Shown here: piece by piece, positions 33,891-42,347 of the stretch | How the letters are laid out: every line of letters starts with the position of its first letter | How positions within the stretch are numbered: the stretch's first letter is position 1 | Assembly (NCBI GenBank): GCA_022451965.1 | Contig: JAKUNJ010000007.1 | Coordinates: 1-45,568 of the forward strand | DNA: 45,568 nt | Direction: 5' to 3' | Origin: Dehalococcoidia bacterium | GTDB taxonomy: Bacteria > Chloroflexota > Dehalococcoidia > Lucifugimonadales > Lucifugimonadaceae | Notes under the pieces: model-generated | What the model was told of the DNA's origin: nothing | The model's input: only the letters and a program-made list of their open reading frames with translations | Database searches by the model: none | Translations under genes and position numbers: made by a program

Positions 33891-34835
33891 ATGACTACAA
33901 CTAAAATTATCTATGAGCCTGTTCAGAACTGGGCAAAATTACCCATGGGAATATCTTTTTATGGAGATTGTGGTGGTGTTGCAGTAGACTCAAAAGATAA
34001 TGTATATGTATTCAATAGAGGAACTGATCCAATATGTGTTTTTGACCAAAATGGAAATTTTTTGAGGTCTTTTGGTCATGGAGACTTTGATCGACCACAT
34101 GGTATAGAAATTGATTCTGAAGATAATATTTACTTAGTTGATGATGGCCCTGGAAATTTTGTTCAAAAGAGAAAAAATAATGGTGATATTATTTTTACAG
34201 TAGGTGAAAGAGGTACAGAAGCACCTTGGCAAGGAGGAGAAATGTTTAATAGACCTACTGATATTGCTATTCATCCTTCGACAGGGGAATTATTTGTTTC
34301 GGATGGCTATGGTAACTCTAGAATTCATAAACTTACACCTGACGGAAAACATATACTGAGTTGGGGAGTTCCAGGAACTGGAGATGGACAATTTTCTCTT
34401 CCTCATAATATTTCCATGATAGGTGATGATAAAGTAATTGTTGCTGATAGAGAAAATTTTAGGTTACAAATATTTGACTTAAATGGAAATTATCTCGATC
34501 AATGGCACCTTCATCATCCAATGTCAGTCACTGAAGGAAAAAATGGAGATAAAAATCTCTACATAGGTGAAATGGGACCACCAGATGTTCAAAAGGGAGT
34601 TCCTGGATTAGGGAATAGAATAGTAGTTCTTAGTCCTGAAGGTGAAAAGATCAGTGATTTTGGAGATGGATTACCTGGACAAAATATAGATCAGTTTGTT
34701 GCGCCTCATGGCGTTACTACAGATTCTAAAGGAGATGTTTATGTTGGAGAAGTAGCATGGACCTGGTGGGGATCTAAACAAGATCCAAAGCCATTAGGAG
34801 AGTTGAACTCTTTAAGAAAATGGACAAGGAAATAG
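33891..34835 (+). CDS. NHL-repeat beta-propeller, peptidyl-hydroxyglycine lyase (PAL)-like
   Basis: A 314-residue NHL-type six-bladed propeller that resembles the lyase domain of peptidylglycine amidating enzyme (PAL). The key elements appear in order: R43 in FNRG, H70 in RPHG, the RPTDIAIHPSTGELFVSDGY stretch ending in Y140, H172 in SLPHN, DRENFR at 186-191, and H273 in APHG. In PAL three such His bind a zinc in the central cavity and the Tyr and Arg are catalytic. There is no signal peptide, so this copy is cytoplasmic, unlike secreted eukaryotic PAL. The reaction may be cleavage of an alpha-hydroxy N-acyl glycine-type or similar hemiaminal, but this is inference. A paralogue follows 8 nt downstream. 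Confidence 0.85.
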   Translation: MTTTKIIYEPVQNWAKLPMGISFYGDCGGVAVDSKDNVYVFNRGTDPICVFDQNGNFLRSFGHGDFDRPHGIEIDSEDNIYLVDDGPGNFVQKRKNNGDIIFTVGERGTEAPWQGGEMFNRPTDIAIHPSTGELFVSDGYGNSRIHKLTPDGKHILSWGVPGTGDGQFSLPHNISMIGDDKVIVADRENFRLQIFDLNGNYLDQWHLHHPMSVTEGKNGDKNLYIGEMGPPDVQKGVPGLGNRIVVLSPEGEKISDFGDGLPGQNIDQFVAPHGVTTDSKGDVYVGEVAWTWWGSKQDPKPLGELNSLRKWTRK

Positions 34836-34843
34836 AGGAATAA

Positions 34844-35773
34844 ATGATAGATAATAATACAAAATTTTCACCTGTAGCATTTTGGGCAAAACTACCTCAT
34901 CCAATGAGATTTCATGAAGCTACAAGTGTGGCAACAGATTCAAATGATAATGTTTATGTTTATAATAGAGGCTTATTTCCTCTAATTATTTTTGATAAAG
35001 AAGGAAATTATATAAATCATTGGGGTCAGGGTGAATTTGATAGACCTCATGGAATAAGAATTGATGAAAATGATGACCTTTTTTTAATTGATGATATTGG
35101 ACATATAGTCCAAAAGAGATCTAAGGAAGGTAGAATTATATTCACAATCGGAGAAAGAGGAAAAGCCGCAGAATGGCAAGGTGGAGACTATTTTAATAGA
35201 CCAACTGACGTTGCAATTGATAGACAAACAGGAAATATATTTGTTTCTGACGGTTATGGGAATTCTAGAATCCATAAGTTTGATAGTTTAGGGAAACATA
35301 TCTTAAGTTGGGGTAAACCAGGATCAGAAGATGGAGAATTTTCACTTCCTCACAATATAAGTATTTTTGATAAAGATAAGATAGCACTTTGTGATAGAGA
35401 AAATTTCAGAGTTCAAATTTTTGATTTTAATGGTAATTATCTTGATCAATGGCATTTTCATAGACCAATTGCTATTTATTCTGATCAGTACTCAAAAGAA
35501 GTATATATTGCTGAAGCCGGTGCTCCTGATGTGCAAGCAGGAGTTCCAAATTTAGGATTAAGAGTAGTCATTGTGAATGAAAATGGCGATATGATTTCAT
35601 CTTTTGGGAAAGGAACATTAGGAGAGGAACCTGATCAATTAATAGCTCCTCATGGAATTGCAGTTGATACTCAAGGCTCAGTTTACATTGCAGAGGTTTC
35701 TTTTACTGCTTTTGGTTCAAATCAAGATCCTCAAAGAGAAGTTGTTTCTTTAAAAAAATGGGAAAGAAGTTAG
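34844..35773 (+). CDS. NHL-repeat beta-propeller, PAL-like paralogue
   Basis: A 309-residue paralogue of the preceding gene, clearly alike over its whole length with no gap larger than a few residues. The putative active-site set is also complete: R42 (YNRG), H69 (RPHG), Y138 (SDGY), H170 (SLPHN), DRENFR at 184-189 and H270 (APHG). It too lacks a signal peptide. AGAGGA lies 5 nt before ATG 34844, 8 nt after the first copy's stop. Divergence is spread evenly over the propeller surface while the six cavity residues are unchanged, suggesting both copies are active enzymes, perhaps with different substrates or as a heteromer. Confidence 0.85.
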   Translation: MIDNNTKFSPVAFWAKLPHPMRFHEATSVATDSNDNVYVYNRGLFPLIIFDKEGNYINHWGQGEFDRPHGIRIDENDDLFLIDDIGHIVQKRSKEGRIIFTIGERGKAAEWQGGDYFNRPTDVAIDRQTGNIFVSDGYGNSRIHKFDSLGKHILSWGKPGSEDGEFSLPHNISIFDKDKIALCDRENFRVQIFDFNGNYLDQWHFHRPIAIYSDQYSKEVYIAEAGAPDVQAGVPNLGLRVVIVNENGDMISSFGKGTLGEEPDQLIAPHGIAVDTQGSVYIAEVSFTAFGSNQDPQREVVSLKKWERS

Positions 35774-35913
35774 TTATATTCTTAAGATATGGTTATTTTA
35801 AGTTTGAATAAGATAAGATAATTCCCTGATTTAATTAGATAACAATTTTATTACTCAAATATACATAACAAGTAACTATTAGAAAGTTATAAAATTATAA
35901 GAAAAATAATTTT

Positions 35914-36927
35914 ATGCAATTAATTAACAAAATTAAGAAATCAATAGATTCTAAGACTAAGCCAATTGGTTCACTTGGATTAATTGAAACTATTTCCAAA
36001 AAGATTTGCCTAATTCAAAAGACCACTAAACCTATCCTAAACCAGCCTAAAATAATTGTGTTTGCAGGCGATCATGGAATAGCAAATTCTGGTGTAAGTT
36101 CCTATCCTCAAGAAGTTACACATCAAATGGTTAGGAATTTTTTGAATGGTGGGGCGGGGATAAATGTTTTTTCTAGGACTCACTCAATTGATTTATTAAT
36201 TGTAGATTCGGGTGTGAATTATAAATTTGATAAAACTGAAAAATTAATTAATAAAAAAATAGATTTCGGTACAAAAAGTTTTATTAATCAAAAAGCTATG
36301 TCTGAAAGACAATTAGAAGACTGCTTCAAACATGGGAAAGATTTAGTGCAAGAAATTTCAAAATTAGGAACAAATATTATTGGATTTGGTGAAATGGGAA
36401 TTGGTAATACGTCTTCAGCTGCAATGATTATGAGTTATTTACTGGATATATCTTTAGAAAAATGTGTAGGAATTGGAACAGGATTATCAGAGAAACAACT
36501 CATAAAGAAAAGAAAATTATTATTGGATGCTAAGAGTTTTCATGGAAATATTAATGATTGCTATAAAGTTTTACAGACATTTGGAGGATTTGAAATTGTT
36601 CAAATGACTTCAGCAATGCTTGAATCATATAAACAAAATATGATCATAATGGTTGATGGATTCATATCTTCTTGTGCATTTTTAGCAGCTTCAAAAATCA
36701 ATTCAAAAATTATAAATAATACATTCTTTTGTCATTTGAGTTCTGAGAAGGGTCATAATTTATTGCTGCAAAAGATTAATGAAAGAGCGATATTAAGTTT
36801 AGAAATGAGACTTGGAGAAGGAACAGGTTGTGCTCTTGCATATCCAATAATTCAAAATTCAGTAAATTTTATTAATGAAATGGCTACATTTGAAAATGCT
36901 AAAGTGAGCTCTAAATCAAATGATTAA
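35914..36927 (+). CDS. cobT: Nicotinate-nucleotide-dimethylbenzimidazole phosphoribosyltransferase
   Basis: A 337-residue CobT that activates the lower-ligand base of cobalamin to its alpha-ribotide. Motifs are KPIGSLGLIE near residue 18, VFAGDHGIANSGVSSYPQEVT near residue 50, the NGGAGINVFSR segment near residue 80, GFGEMGIGNTSSAA near residue 155, and RLGEGTGCALAYPI near residue 310 with the catalytic Glu. ATG 35914 has no visible ribosome-binding site. The 140-nt leader is nearly pure A/T and shows no cobalamin-riboswitch elements. It begins a four-gene late-cobalamin operon, overlapping cobS by 8 nt. Confidence 0.95.
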   Translation: MQLINKIKKSIDSKTKPIGSLGLIETISKKICLIQKTTKPILNQPKIIVFAGDHGIANSGVSSYPQEVTHQMVRNFLNGGAGINVFSRTHSIDLLIVDSGVNYKFDKTEKLINKKIDFGTKSFINQKAMSERQLEDCFKHGKDLVQEISKLGTNIIGFGEMGIGNTSSAAMIMSYLLDISLEKCVGIGTGLSEKQLIKKRKLLLDAKSFHGNINDCYKVLQTFGGFEIVQMTSAMLESYKQNMIIMVDGFISSCAFLAASKINSKIINNTFFCHLSSEKGHNLLLQKINERAILSLEMRLGEGTGCALAYPIIQNSVNFINEMATFENAKVSSKSND

Positions 36928-37726
36928 AGAAGAAATAAAGATATTTTTTACTTCATTAATGTTTTATACCAGGATTCCATGTCCTAAATATGTTGATCAT
37001 TCAGAAGAATACTTAAATAAAGCAACTAGATATTTCCCATTAGTTGGAATTATTGTTGGAGTTATAAGTTTTATTTTCTATTGGATTTCTAATCAAATTT
37101 TCAATGTTCAAATTAGTGTAATAATTTCAATTGCTTCAGGAATATTAGTAACAGGGGCATTTCACGAAGATGGTTTTGCAGACACTTTTGATGGATTTGG
37201 TGGAGGTTGGACTAAAGAAAAAATTCTTGAAATCATGAAGGATAGTAGAGTAGGAGTATATGGAGTTATCTCAATAGTAATACTTTTATTTCTAAAGATA
37301 TTTTCCTTAACTTCTTTAGTTTTAATAATTCAATCAAATTTTGACCAAACTAGTGAATTGATAATTTTTATGATTTTTATAACTTATCACTCGATATCTA
37401 GGTTAACTGCAATAAATATAGTTTTTACGTCTGATTATTCAAGAGCTGATGAATTAGGAAAGTCCAAACCGGTTGCAAAAAATAATACTTTTACAGAAAT
37501 ATTTATTTCTTATTTATGGGGATTAATACCCTTGTTAGGACTAACTTATTTTTCTGCTTTATATTTATTGGTAGTTTTTCCACTTTTATTCTTATTTATT
37601 TATTCTTCAAGATATTTCAAAAAATATATAGGTGGATATACTGGAGATTGTCTTGGGGCCGTAGAACAATTATCTGAATTAACATGCTTATTATTTTTTT
37701 TAGCCTTAACAAAATTTTTAACATAG
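36920..37726 (+). CDS. cobS: Adenosylcobinamide-GDP ribazoletransferase (cobalamin synthase)
   Basis: A 268-residue membrane enzyme joining adenosylcobinamide-GDP and alpha-ribazole (phosphate). The family core is TGAFHEDGFADTFDGFGGGWTKEKILEIMKDSRVGVYGV near residues 74-112, with the acidic Mg-binding residues. Several hydrophobic helices follow. The N-terminal TSLMFYTRIPCP is also typical, and the C-terminal GGYTGDCLGAVEQLSEL is conserved. It starts 8 nt before the cobT stop, so translation is probably coupled. cobU follows after 32 nt. Confidence 0.94.
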   Translation: MIKEEIKIFFTSLMFYTRIPCPKYVDHSEEYLNKATRYFPLVGIIVGVISFIFYWISNQIFNVQISVIISIASGILVTGAFHEDGFADTFDGFGGGWTKEKILEIMKDSRVGVYGVISIVILLFLKIFSLTSLVLIIQSNFDQTSELIIFMIFITYHSISRLTAINIVFTSDYSRADELGKSKPVAKNNTFTEIFISYLWGLIPLLGLTYFSALYLLVVFPLLFLFIYSSRYFKKYIGGYTGDCLGAVEQLSELTCLLFFLALTKFLT

Positions 37727-37758
37727 TCTAAAATTTTTGAGAAAGTTGTAGGTTATTT

Positions 37759-38304
37759 ATGGGGAAAAAATTAATTTTTGTTTCAGGAGGCGCAAGAAGT
37801 GGTAAAAGCTCTTTTGTTGAAAATTGGGCGATTGAGAATGGTAAGAAAGTCTTATTCATAGCTACAGCAGAAAGATCTGATGAAGAAATGGAAGAAAGAA
37901 TAGATTCTCATATAAAAAATCGTCCAAGTTCATGGGAAACAATTGAAGCTCCATCAAATATTTCAAAATCACTTGATGATAATTATCAAAAATTTGACAC
38001 TATAATTCTAGATTGCATTAACTTACTTTCCGCAAATGCAATAATGAAATTTTCAGAACATTCTAACCAAGAAGAGTCTGATAAAGCTGTTTTATTTCAA
38101 ATAGAAGATGTAATAAATGCATATAATAAGTCTTCTGCAACATGGTTAATAGTCACTAATGAAGTTGGATTAGGTCTTGTACCTCCTTATAAATTAGGTA
38201 GACTTTTTAGAGATTCATTAGGTAGAGCAAATCAAAAATTAGCTAAAATTTCAGATGAGGTAATTTTTATGGTTTCTGGAATACCAATGTATATTAAAAA
38301 GTAA
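37759..38304 (+). CDS. cobU: Adenosylcobinamide kinase / adenosylcobinamide-phosphate guanylyltransferase
   Basis: A 181-residue bifunctional CobU/CobP that phosphorylates adenosylcobinamide and attaches GMP. It has a P-loop SGGARSGKSSF at residues 9-19, TAERSDEEMEERI near residue 36, HxxxRPxxWxTIEAP in HIKNRPSSWETIEAP near residue 52 (the guanylyl-carrying His region), and the conserved end VTNEVGLGLVPPYKLGRLFRDSLGRANQ near residues 130-157. GTAGGT before ATG 37759 acts as ribosome-binding site. Together with cobT, cobS and cobC it completes nucleotide-loop assembly, suited either to de novo synthesis or to cobinamide salvage. Confidence 0.95.
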   Translation: MGKKLIFVSGGARSGKSSFVENWAIENGKKVLFIATAERSDEEMEERIDSHIKNRPSSWETIEAPSNISKSLDDNYQKFDTIILDCINLLSANAIMKFSEHSNQEESDKAVLFQIEDVINAYNKSSATWLIVTNEVGLGLVPPYKLGRLFRDSLGRANQKLAKISDEVIFMVSGIPMYIKK

Positions 38305-38307
38305 TTT

Positions 38308-38907
38308 ATGGAATTATATGTAATAAGACATACTGAAGTCCACAATCCTGATAATTTATGTTACGGAAATTTTGATATCCCTTTATTGAAAGATTATGAA
38401 CTAAAATCCGATCTTTTATTCTATAATTTACCAAATAATATAGATCAAATTTTTTCAAGCCCTTCAAAACGATGTACTGATTTACTTGATTATCAAAATG
38501 TTGATTTTATAACTAAAAATGAATTAAGAGAGTTGGATTTTGGTGATTGGGAAGGGAAAAAATGGGATGAAATTAATCAAAATGATTTAAATTTTTGGAT
38601 GGAAGATTATGTTAATAGGCATCCTAAGAATGGTGAGAAAATGATAGATTTATATAATCGTTCAATAAAATTTACATATGATGTATTTTATTTGAATCAT
38701 AAGAAAATTTTATTTGTTACTCATTCAGGTGTAATTAGAGCATTACTTTCTGAGGCATTGGATATTAATCTTAGAAATATTTTTGATATTCCAATAAAGT
38801 TTAATGAAATTTACAAATTTAATTTTAATTCTTCAAATAAGCTAAGCTTACATTTCTCTTCAAAAAAAGACATTGAAACAAACTACACTACAAAAAAAAT
38901 CATTTGA
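38308..38907 (+). CDS. cobC: Histidine phosphatase, alpha-ribazole phosphatase (CobC)-like
   Basis: A 199-residue histidine phosphatase. The catalytic motif is VIRHTE (RHT instead of the commoner RHG) at residues 5-10, followed by FSSPSKRC, ELRELDFGDWEGKKWDEI near residue 73 with the acidic catalytic residue, and THSGVIRAL near residue 138 with the second His. Family plus operon position (last gene after cobT-cobS-cobU, 3 nt gap) supports removal of phosphate from alpha-ribazole phosphate or adenosylcobalamin phosphate. A general phosphoglycerate-mutase-like phosphatase cannot be fully excluded from sequence alone. It converges on the malate synthase gene with a 20-nt gap. Confidence 0.88.
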   Translation: MELYVIRHTEVHNPDNLCYGNFDIPLLKDYELKSDLLFYNLPNNIDQIFSSPSKRCTDLLDYQNVDFITKNELRELDFGDWEGKKWDEINQNDLNFWMEDYVNRHPKNGEKMIDLYNRSIKFTYDVFYLNHKKILFVTHSGVIRALLSEALDINLRNIFDIPIKFNEIYKFNFNSSNKLSLHFSSKKDIETNYTTKKII

Positions 38908-38927
38908 TTACATTTATTGATATTTTC

Positions 38928-40592
38928 TTAAAACGGTTCAGGATTAGCTGCAATTTTCTCAAGGTCATCTCGAGTATATGATCCCAATGATCTAAACTCA
39001 TATTCAGTATAGTTTTTTATCCATTGCATAGCAATTTTTGAAGATTTTATATACTTTAATTTTTGGTCTTCAGTTGCATCATCTCCAAGTAGATCAATAA
39101 TATCTCTAGTTTCATCATTTATAATTTCTTTTACAAGCTTAAATGAGTGTTCTTCTTCAGTATCTTCTGAAAATGATTTATGAATTATTCTTTGAGCTAT
39201 TTGTCCAGTTGAAATCCTAGCTGTAGCCAAATCTTCCATCAATGCTGGTCTTTTGCCAGGTTTCCCAGCTAATCTATCGATACCTTTTGCTCCTCTACCG
39301 TTTAACCAACCTTCTATATATTCAAGAAGTGTTCTAACATTCTGCCTTGTGCCTTCCTTTGTAAGAGTTCCTTTAGGATTATCAATCTTTACTGGATAAT
39401 TATCAGGATTCTTCATATCTTCTGATGGCTCCCACCCTGATTGTCTTAGCTTCTTAAATGGTTCAGCTGCTGGATCCATATGATATATGTGAGCAACCCA
39501 AGCTCTAATAAATCCCTGTTTAGCTTCCCATTCTTTGTCTGCCTTTATAGATTTTGCTGCCTCAATATTTACATCTTCGTCTCTTGAGGGTAGTGCAGTA
39601 GCCATTCCTCCAATAGGAACAGCGTCATGTTTTAGACAAATTGCAACTAATCTTCTAAATATATTCGACATGAATTCAGTATTTTGTATTGTTACGTCAA
39701 ACCTATCAGGCCAAACAAATTCTTTATCATGCATTACATATTCTAGGATGCTTGCTTTTAGATCCCATCTAGCAGCATTTAGCCCTGCAGCATATTCTCC
39801 TAACGCAAAAAGCATCTCTTCCATTTGAAATACCGCTGGTAAGGATTCAATTAAGATAATTGCTTTGATATTTATATCATTTATTTCATTAACTGATTTT
39901 TTTATTTCGGTGAACAAACTATTATAAAACTTAGCTTCTCTAGCTGACTCAGTTTTAGGAATATAAAAATAAACCCCTTCTCCTTTTTTGTGTTGTTCTC
40001 TACCTCCAAAGAATAGAGTAAGAGCTGTACCTAAAATTGTTGCTGAAATGGGTTCACCATCTATCGTCACATCTGGCTCGTCTAAATGCAACCCTCTTTC
40101 TCTGTGCATAAAAAATGGAATTTTACCTGGTTCTAATTCATAATGTTTACCTGTTTTTTTATTATCAAAAGTCAAGGTTCCCAGCGTTGCATTCATTCTA
40201 TTTCTTGTTGCATGAATAGAATCTTCTAATGTATGACCTGCTGCATCTTCATCATCATCTAAATCTCCCTCAGCTCTAACTCCCCCAGGACCAGGGTTAA
40301 GTGCATTTATAAGCATAGATGCTATACCTGCTGGACCAGAAATTTCTATTCCTGGTTTTCTGAGATCTTCTGGAAGATCATCAATTTTCCATTCCCCATT
40401 TGCTTCCGATTTATCAAGAGGAGCTGGCATGATACCATTTCTAGCCTTTTCTTGATTCTCAATCCTTTCTTTTCGAATTTCTTTTACTTCATCACTGAAT
40501 TTATCATGAAGATTAACAAGTAAAGTTTGAAATTCTGGTGTAAAAATATCATTACACTCAATCTGTGACTGAAAAGATAATCTGTCTCTCAA
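38928..40592 (-). CDS. aceB: Malate synthase (A type)
   Basis: A 554-residue malate synthase condensing glyoxylate with acetyl-CoA. Visible landmarks are HRERGLHLDEP near residue 163, GVYFYIPKTESAREAKFYNSLF near residue 203, AIILIESLPAVFQMEEMLFALGEYAAGLNAARWDLKASILEY near residues 243-284 with the metal-binding Glu and Asp, GGMATALPSRDED near residue 330, and a C-terminal domain with the catalytic-base Asp expected in LMEDLATARIS near residue 450. The start is TTG 40592 with AGGAGA 8 nt upstream; a TATAAT (40628-40633, reverse strand) lies between it and rpoD. Isocitrate lyase is not in the window, so glyoxylate could come from glycolate or other sources. Confidence 0.94.
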   Translation of the reverse strand: MRDRLSFQSQIECNDIFTPEFQTLLVNLHDKFSDEVKEIRKERIENQEKARNGIMPAPLDKSEANGEWKIDDLPEDLRKPGIEISGPAGIASMLINALNPGPGGVRAEGDLDDDEDAAGHTLEDSIHATRNRMNATLGTLTFDNKKTGKHYELEPGKIPFFMHRERGLHLDEPDVTIDGEPISATILGTALTLFFGGREQHKKGEGVYFYIPKTESAREAKFYNSLFTEIKKSVNEINDINIKAIILIESLPAVFQMEEMLFALGEYAAGLNAARWDLKASILEYVMHDKEFVWPDRFDVTIQNTEFMSNIFRRLVAICLKHDAVPIGGMATALPSRDEDVNIEAAKSIKADKEWEAKQGFIRAWVAHIYHMDPAAEPFKKLRQSGWEPSEDMKNPDNYPVKIDNPKGTLTKEGTRQNVRTLLEYIEGWLNGRGAKGIDRLAGKPGKRPALMEDLATARISTGQIAQRIIHKSFSEDTEEEHSFKLVKEIINDETRDIIDLLGDDATEDQKLKYIKSSKIAMQWIKNYTEYEFRSLGSYTRDDLEKIAANPEPF

Positions 40593-40627
40593 AGTAAGTT
40601 CTCCTCATATTAATTATTATCAGGAAA

Positions 40628-40633
40628 ATTATA
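40628..40633 (-). promoter_or_regulatory. Possible -10 element for malate synthase
   Basis: TATAAT on the reverse strand, 35 nt before the TTG start of malate synthase, within the 74-nt gap after rpoD. No good -35 is seen at 16-18 nt. It may allow separate expression of the gene from rpoD. Confidence 0.3.
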
Positions 40634-40666
40634 CTATTTATTTGACTTAAATCTATATGTTGAAAA

Positions 40667-42193
40667 CTAAGAAATCAGCTCTTTCAAATCTGAAACGTCT
40701 CTATCAGATCGTAATCTTCCAAGAGCCTTTCTTTCAATTTGCCTAATTCTTTCTCTAGTTAGACTTAAGTCTTTTCCTATTTCTTCTAGAGTTCTAGGCT
40801 TACCATCAGTAATTCCAAACCTTAGCTCTAAAACTTTTCTTTCTCTATCATTAAGTTGACTAAGCACAGAATCTATATGACTTCTCATAGAGGATTGGGC
40901 AGCTACTTCAGGCGGAGTTGGAGTCGATTCATCTTCTATAAGATCGCCTAACTCATTTTCACCCTCTTCACCAATTGGAGTTTCAAGTGAAACTGGTTCT
41001 TGAGCCATCTTGAGTATTTCAGCAACTTTATTTGGTTGCATTTCCAATCTGTCAGATAGCTCCTGGATAGAAGGTTCTCTATTAAATTCTTGAGCCAATT
41101 CTCTTCTTGATCTCATAATTTTATTTAATGTCTCAACAACATGAACTGGAATTCTGATAGTTCTAGCTTGGTCAGCTATTGCTCTTGTTATTCCTTGTCT
41201 TATCCACCAAGTAGCATAAGTTGAAAATTTGAATCCTTTTCTAAAATCGAATTTTTCAATTGCTCTCATTAGTCCAATATTTCCTTCTTGAATCAGATCT
41301 AGCATAGATAATCCTCTGTTTAGATGTTTTTTAGCTACAGAAACTACTAATCTAAGGTTAGCTTCACCTAAATGCTTTCTAGCTTTTTCACCTTCTTCTT
41401 TTAATATTCTGAGGTGATTTCTAAAAATATTACCTTCTGTAAGTTCTGCTATTATGGGATTTGGATTCTTGATAGTTTTTTCTATATTTAATTTCGATTT
41501 GATTAGATAATCTTCTGGGAAAATTCTTCTCAAAATTGATAATTCTATAATTTTTTCCTGAGTTTCTTCAAGAGGTATTCCAGTACTGTCTGAAATATAT
41601 TTTGAAGCTTCTAGAAAAAAATCATCAATTTTTTGTCCGTCTATAATTTCTTTTACTTTTTCATTTACAGAAAGTTCAGATAAAGTAAATTCACCTTTTA
41701 TATTGAGAAATTTCTTTAATGATTTGGTAATTTCCTTTAGATCTGATATTTTTTCGAGTAATTTTTCAATGATAAACCCGTTAAGATCCTGATTATCGTA
41801 AAAGCTGTTTGCGTAATCTATTTGTTCATCAGAAAACTCTGAAGGCATTATTAGAATTTTTTTCAAAAAAATAGAACTTTCAATGGACCTCGCTAATATA
41901 ACTTCATCTTTTGCAGATAGTAAGTTTACTTTACCAATTTCTTTGAGATACATTCTTACTGTGTCATTTGAAAGTTCAGAATCATCTTTATTCTTTTTTG
42001 AACTATCTTTACTAGATTCTCTTCTTTGTTCCCAACTTGTTAATTCTGAGCTGCTAAATGATTTTAAGTCTTGTTCTTCTTCATTTGCTTCATCTTCTAT
42101 TGAAGTTTTACTTGAGCGATGAATTTTATCATCATCTGCTTCTTCAAAACCCTCTTCAATTATGTTGCCATCATCATTTGATTTTTGAATCAA
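40667..42193 (-). CDS. rpoD: RNA polymerase primary sigma factor
   Basis: A 508-residue sigma70-family primary sigma factor. The N-terminus is acidic and Ser-rich (about residues 1-70). Region 1.2 follows (SNDTVRMYLKEIGKVNLLSAKDEV), then a divergent spacer of about 150 residues. Region 2 includes the core-binding and -10-recognition helix LDLIQEGNIGLMRAIEKFDFRKGFKFSTYATWWIRQGITRAI, then IRIPVHVVETLNKI (region 3). Region 4 ends the protein with the HTH LTRERIRQIERKALGRLR. TTG 42193 is the start: AGGAGAG lies 6 nt upstream, and TATAAT (42222-42227, reverse strand) may be its -10. The full set of regions and the length identify the housekeeping factor rather than an alternative sigma. Confidence 0.93.
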   Translation of the reverse strand: MIQKSNDDGNIIEEGFEEADDDKIHRSSKTSIEDEANEEEQDLKSFSSSELTSWEQRRESSKDSSKKNKDDSELSNDTVRMYLKEIGKVNLLSAKDEVILARSIESSIFLKKILIMPSEFSDEQIDYANSFYDNQDLNGFIIEKLLEKISDLKEITKSLKKFLNIKGEFTLSELSVNEKVKEIIDGQKIDDFFLEASKYISDSTGIPLEETQEKIIELSILRRIFPEDYLIKSKLNIEKTIKNPNPIIAELTEGNIFRNHLRILKEEGEKARKHLGEANLRLVVSVAKKHLNRGLSMLDLIQEGNIGLMRAIEKFDFRKGFKFSTYATWWIRQGITRAIADQARTIRIPVHVVETLNKIMRSRRELAQEFNREPSIQELSDRLEMQPNKVAEILKMAQEPVSLETPIGEEGENELGDLIEDESTPTPPEVAAQSSMRSHIDSVLSQLNDRERKVLELRFGITDGKPRTLEEIGKDLSLTRERIRQIERKALGRLRSDRDVSDLKELIS

Positions 42194-42221
42194 TTATATC
42201 TCTCCTTTTTTTTACCCCTGA

Positions 42222-42227
42222 ATTATA
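42222..42227 (-). promoter_or_regulatory. Possible -10 element for rpoD
   Basis: TATAAT on the reverse strand, 29 nt before the TTG start of rpoD. The -35 position (17 nt upstream) is only T-rich. It is a perfect hexamer but in A/T-rich DNA. Confidence 0.3.
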
Positions 42228-42281
42228 ATTTTATTCCATTTTCTAAAAAAAAAGAACATAAATTTAATACAGGTTTTACAC

Positions 42282-42308
42282 TTGATAGTTCTAAATATTG
42301 TATATACT
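42282..42308 (+). promoter_or_regulatory. Possible promoter for the aminotransferase gene
   Basis: TTGATA at 42282-42287 and TATACT at 42303-42308, the same hexamers as the SDR operon promoter but with a short 15-nt spacer. They lie upstream of GAGGGA and ATG 42348. If real, this also argues that the open frame before 42348 is not translated. Confidence 0.35.
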
Positions 42309-42347
42309 CTAGATAAAAATATATTTTTTCGAAGAAGAGGGAAAAAA

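Noticed and set aside
35774-35913. Cobalamin riboswitch upstream of cobT
   Set aside because: The leader is nearly all A/T and too short for the aptamer; no conserved B12-box-like segment is seen.
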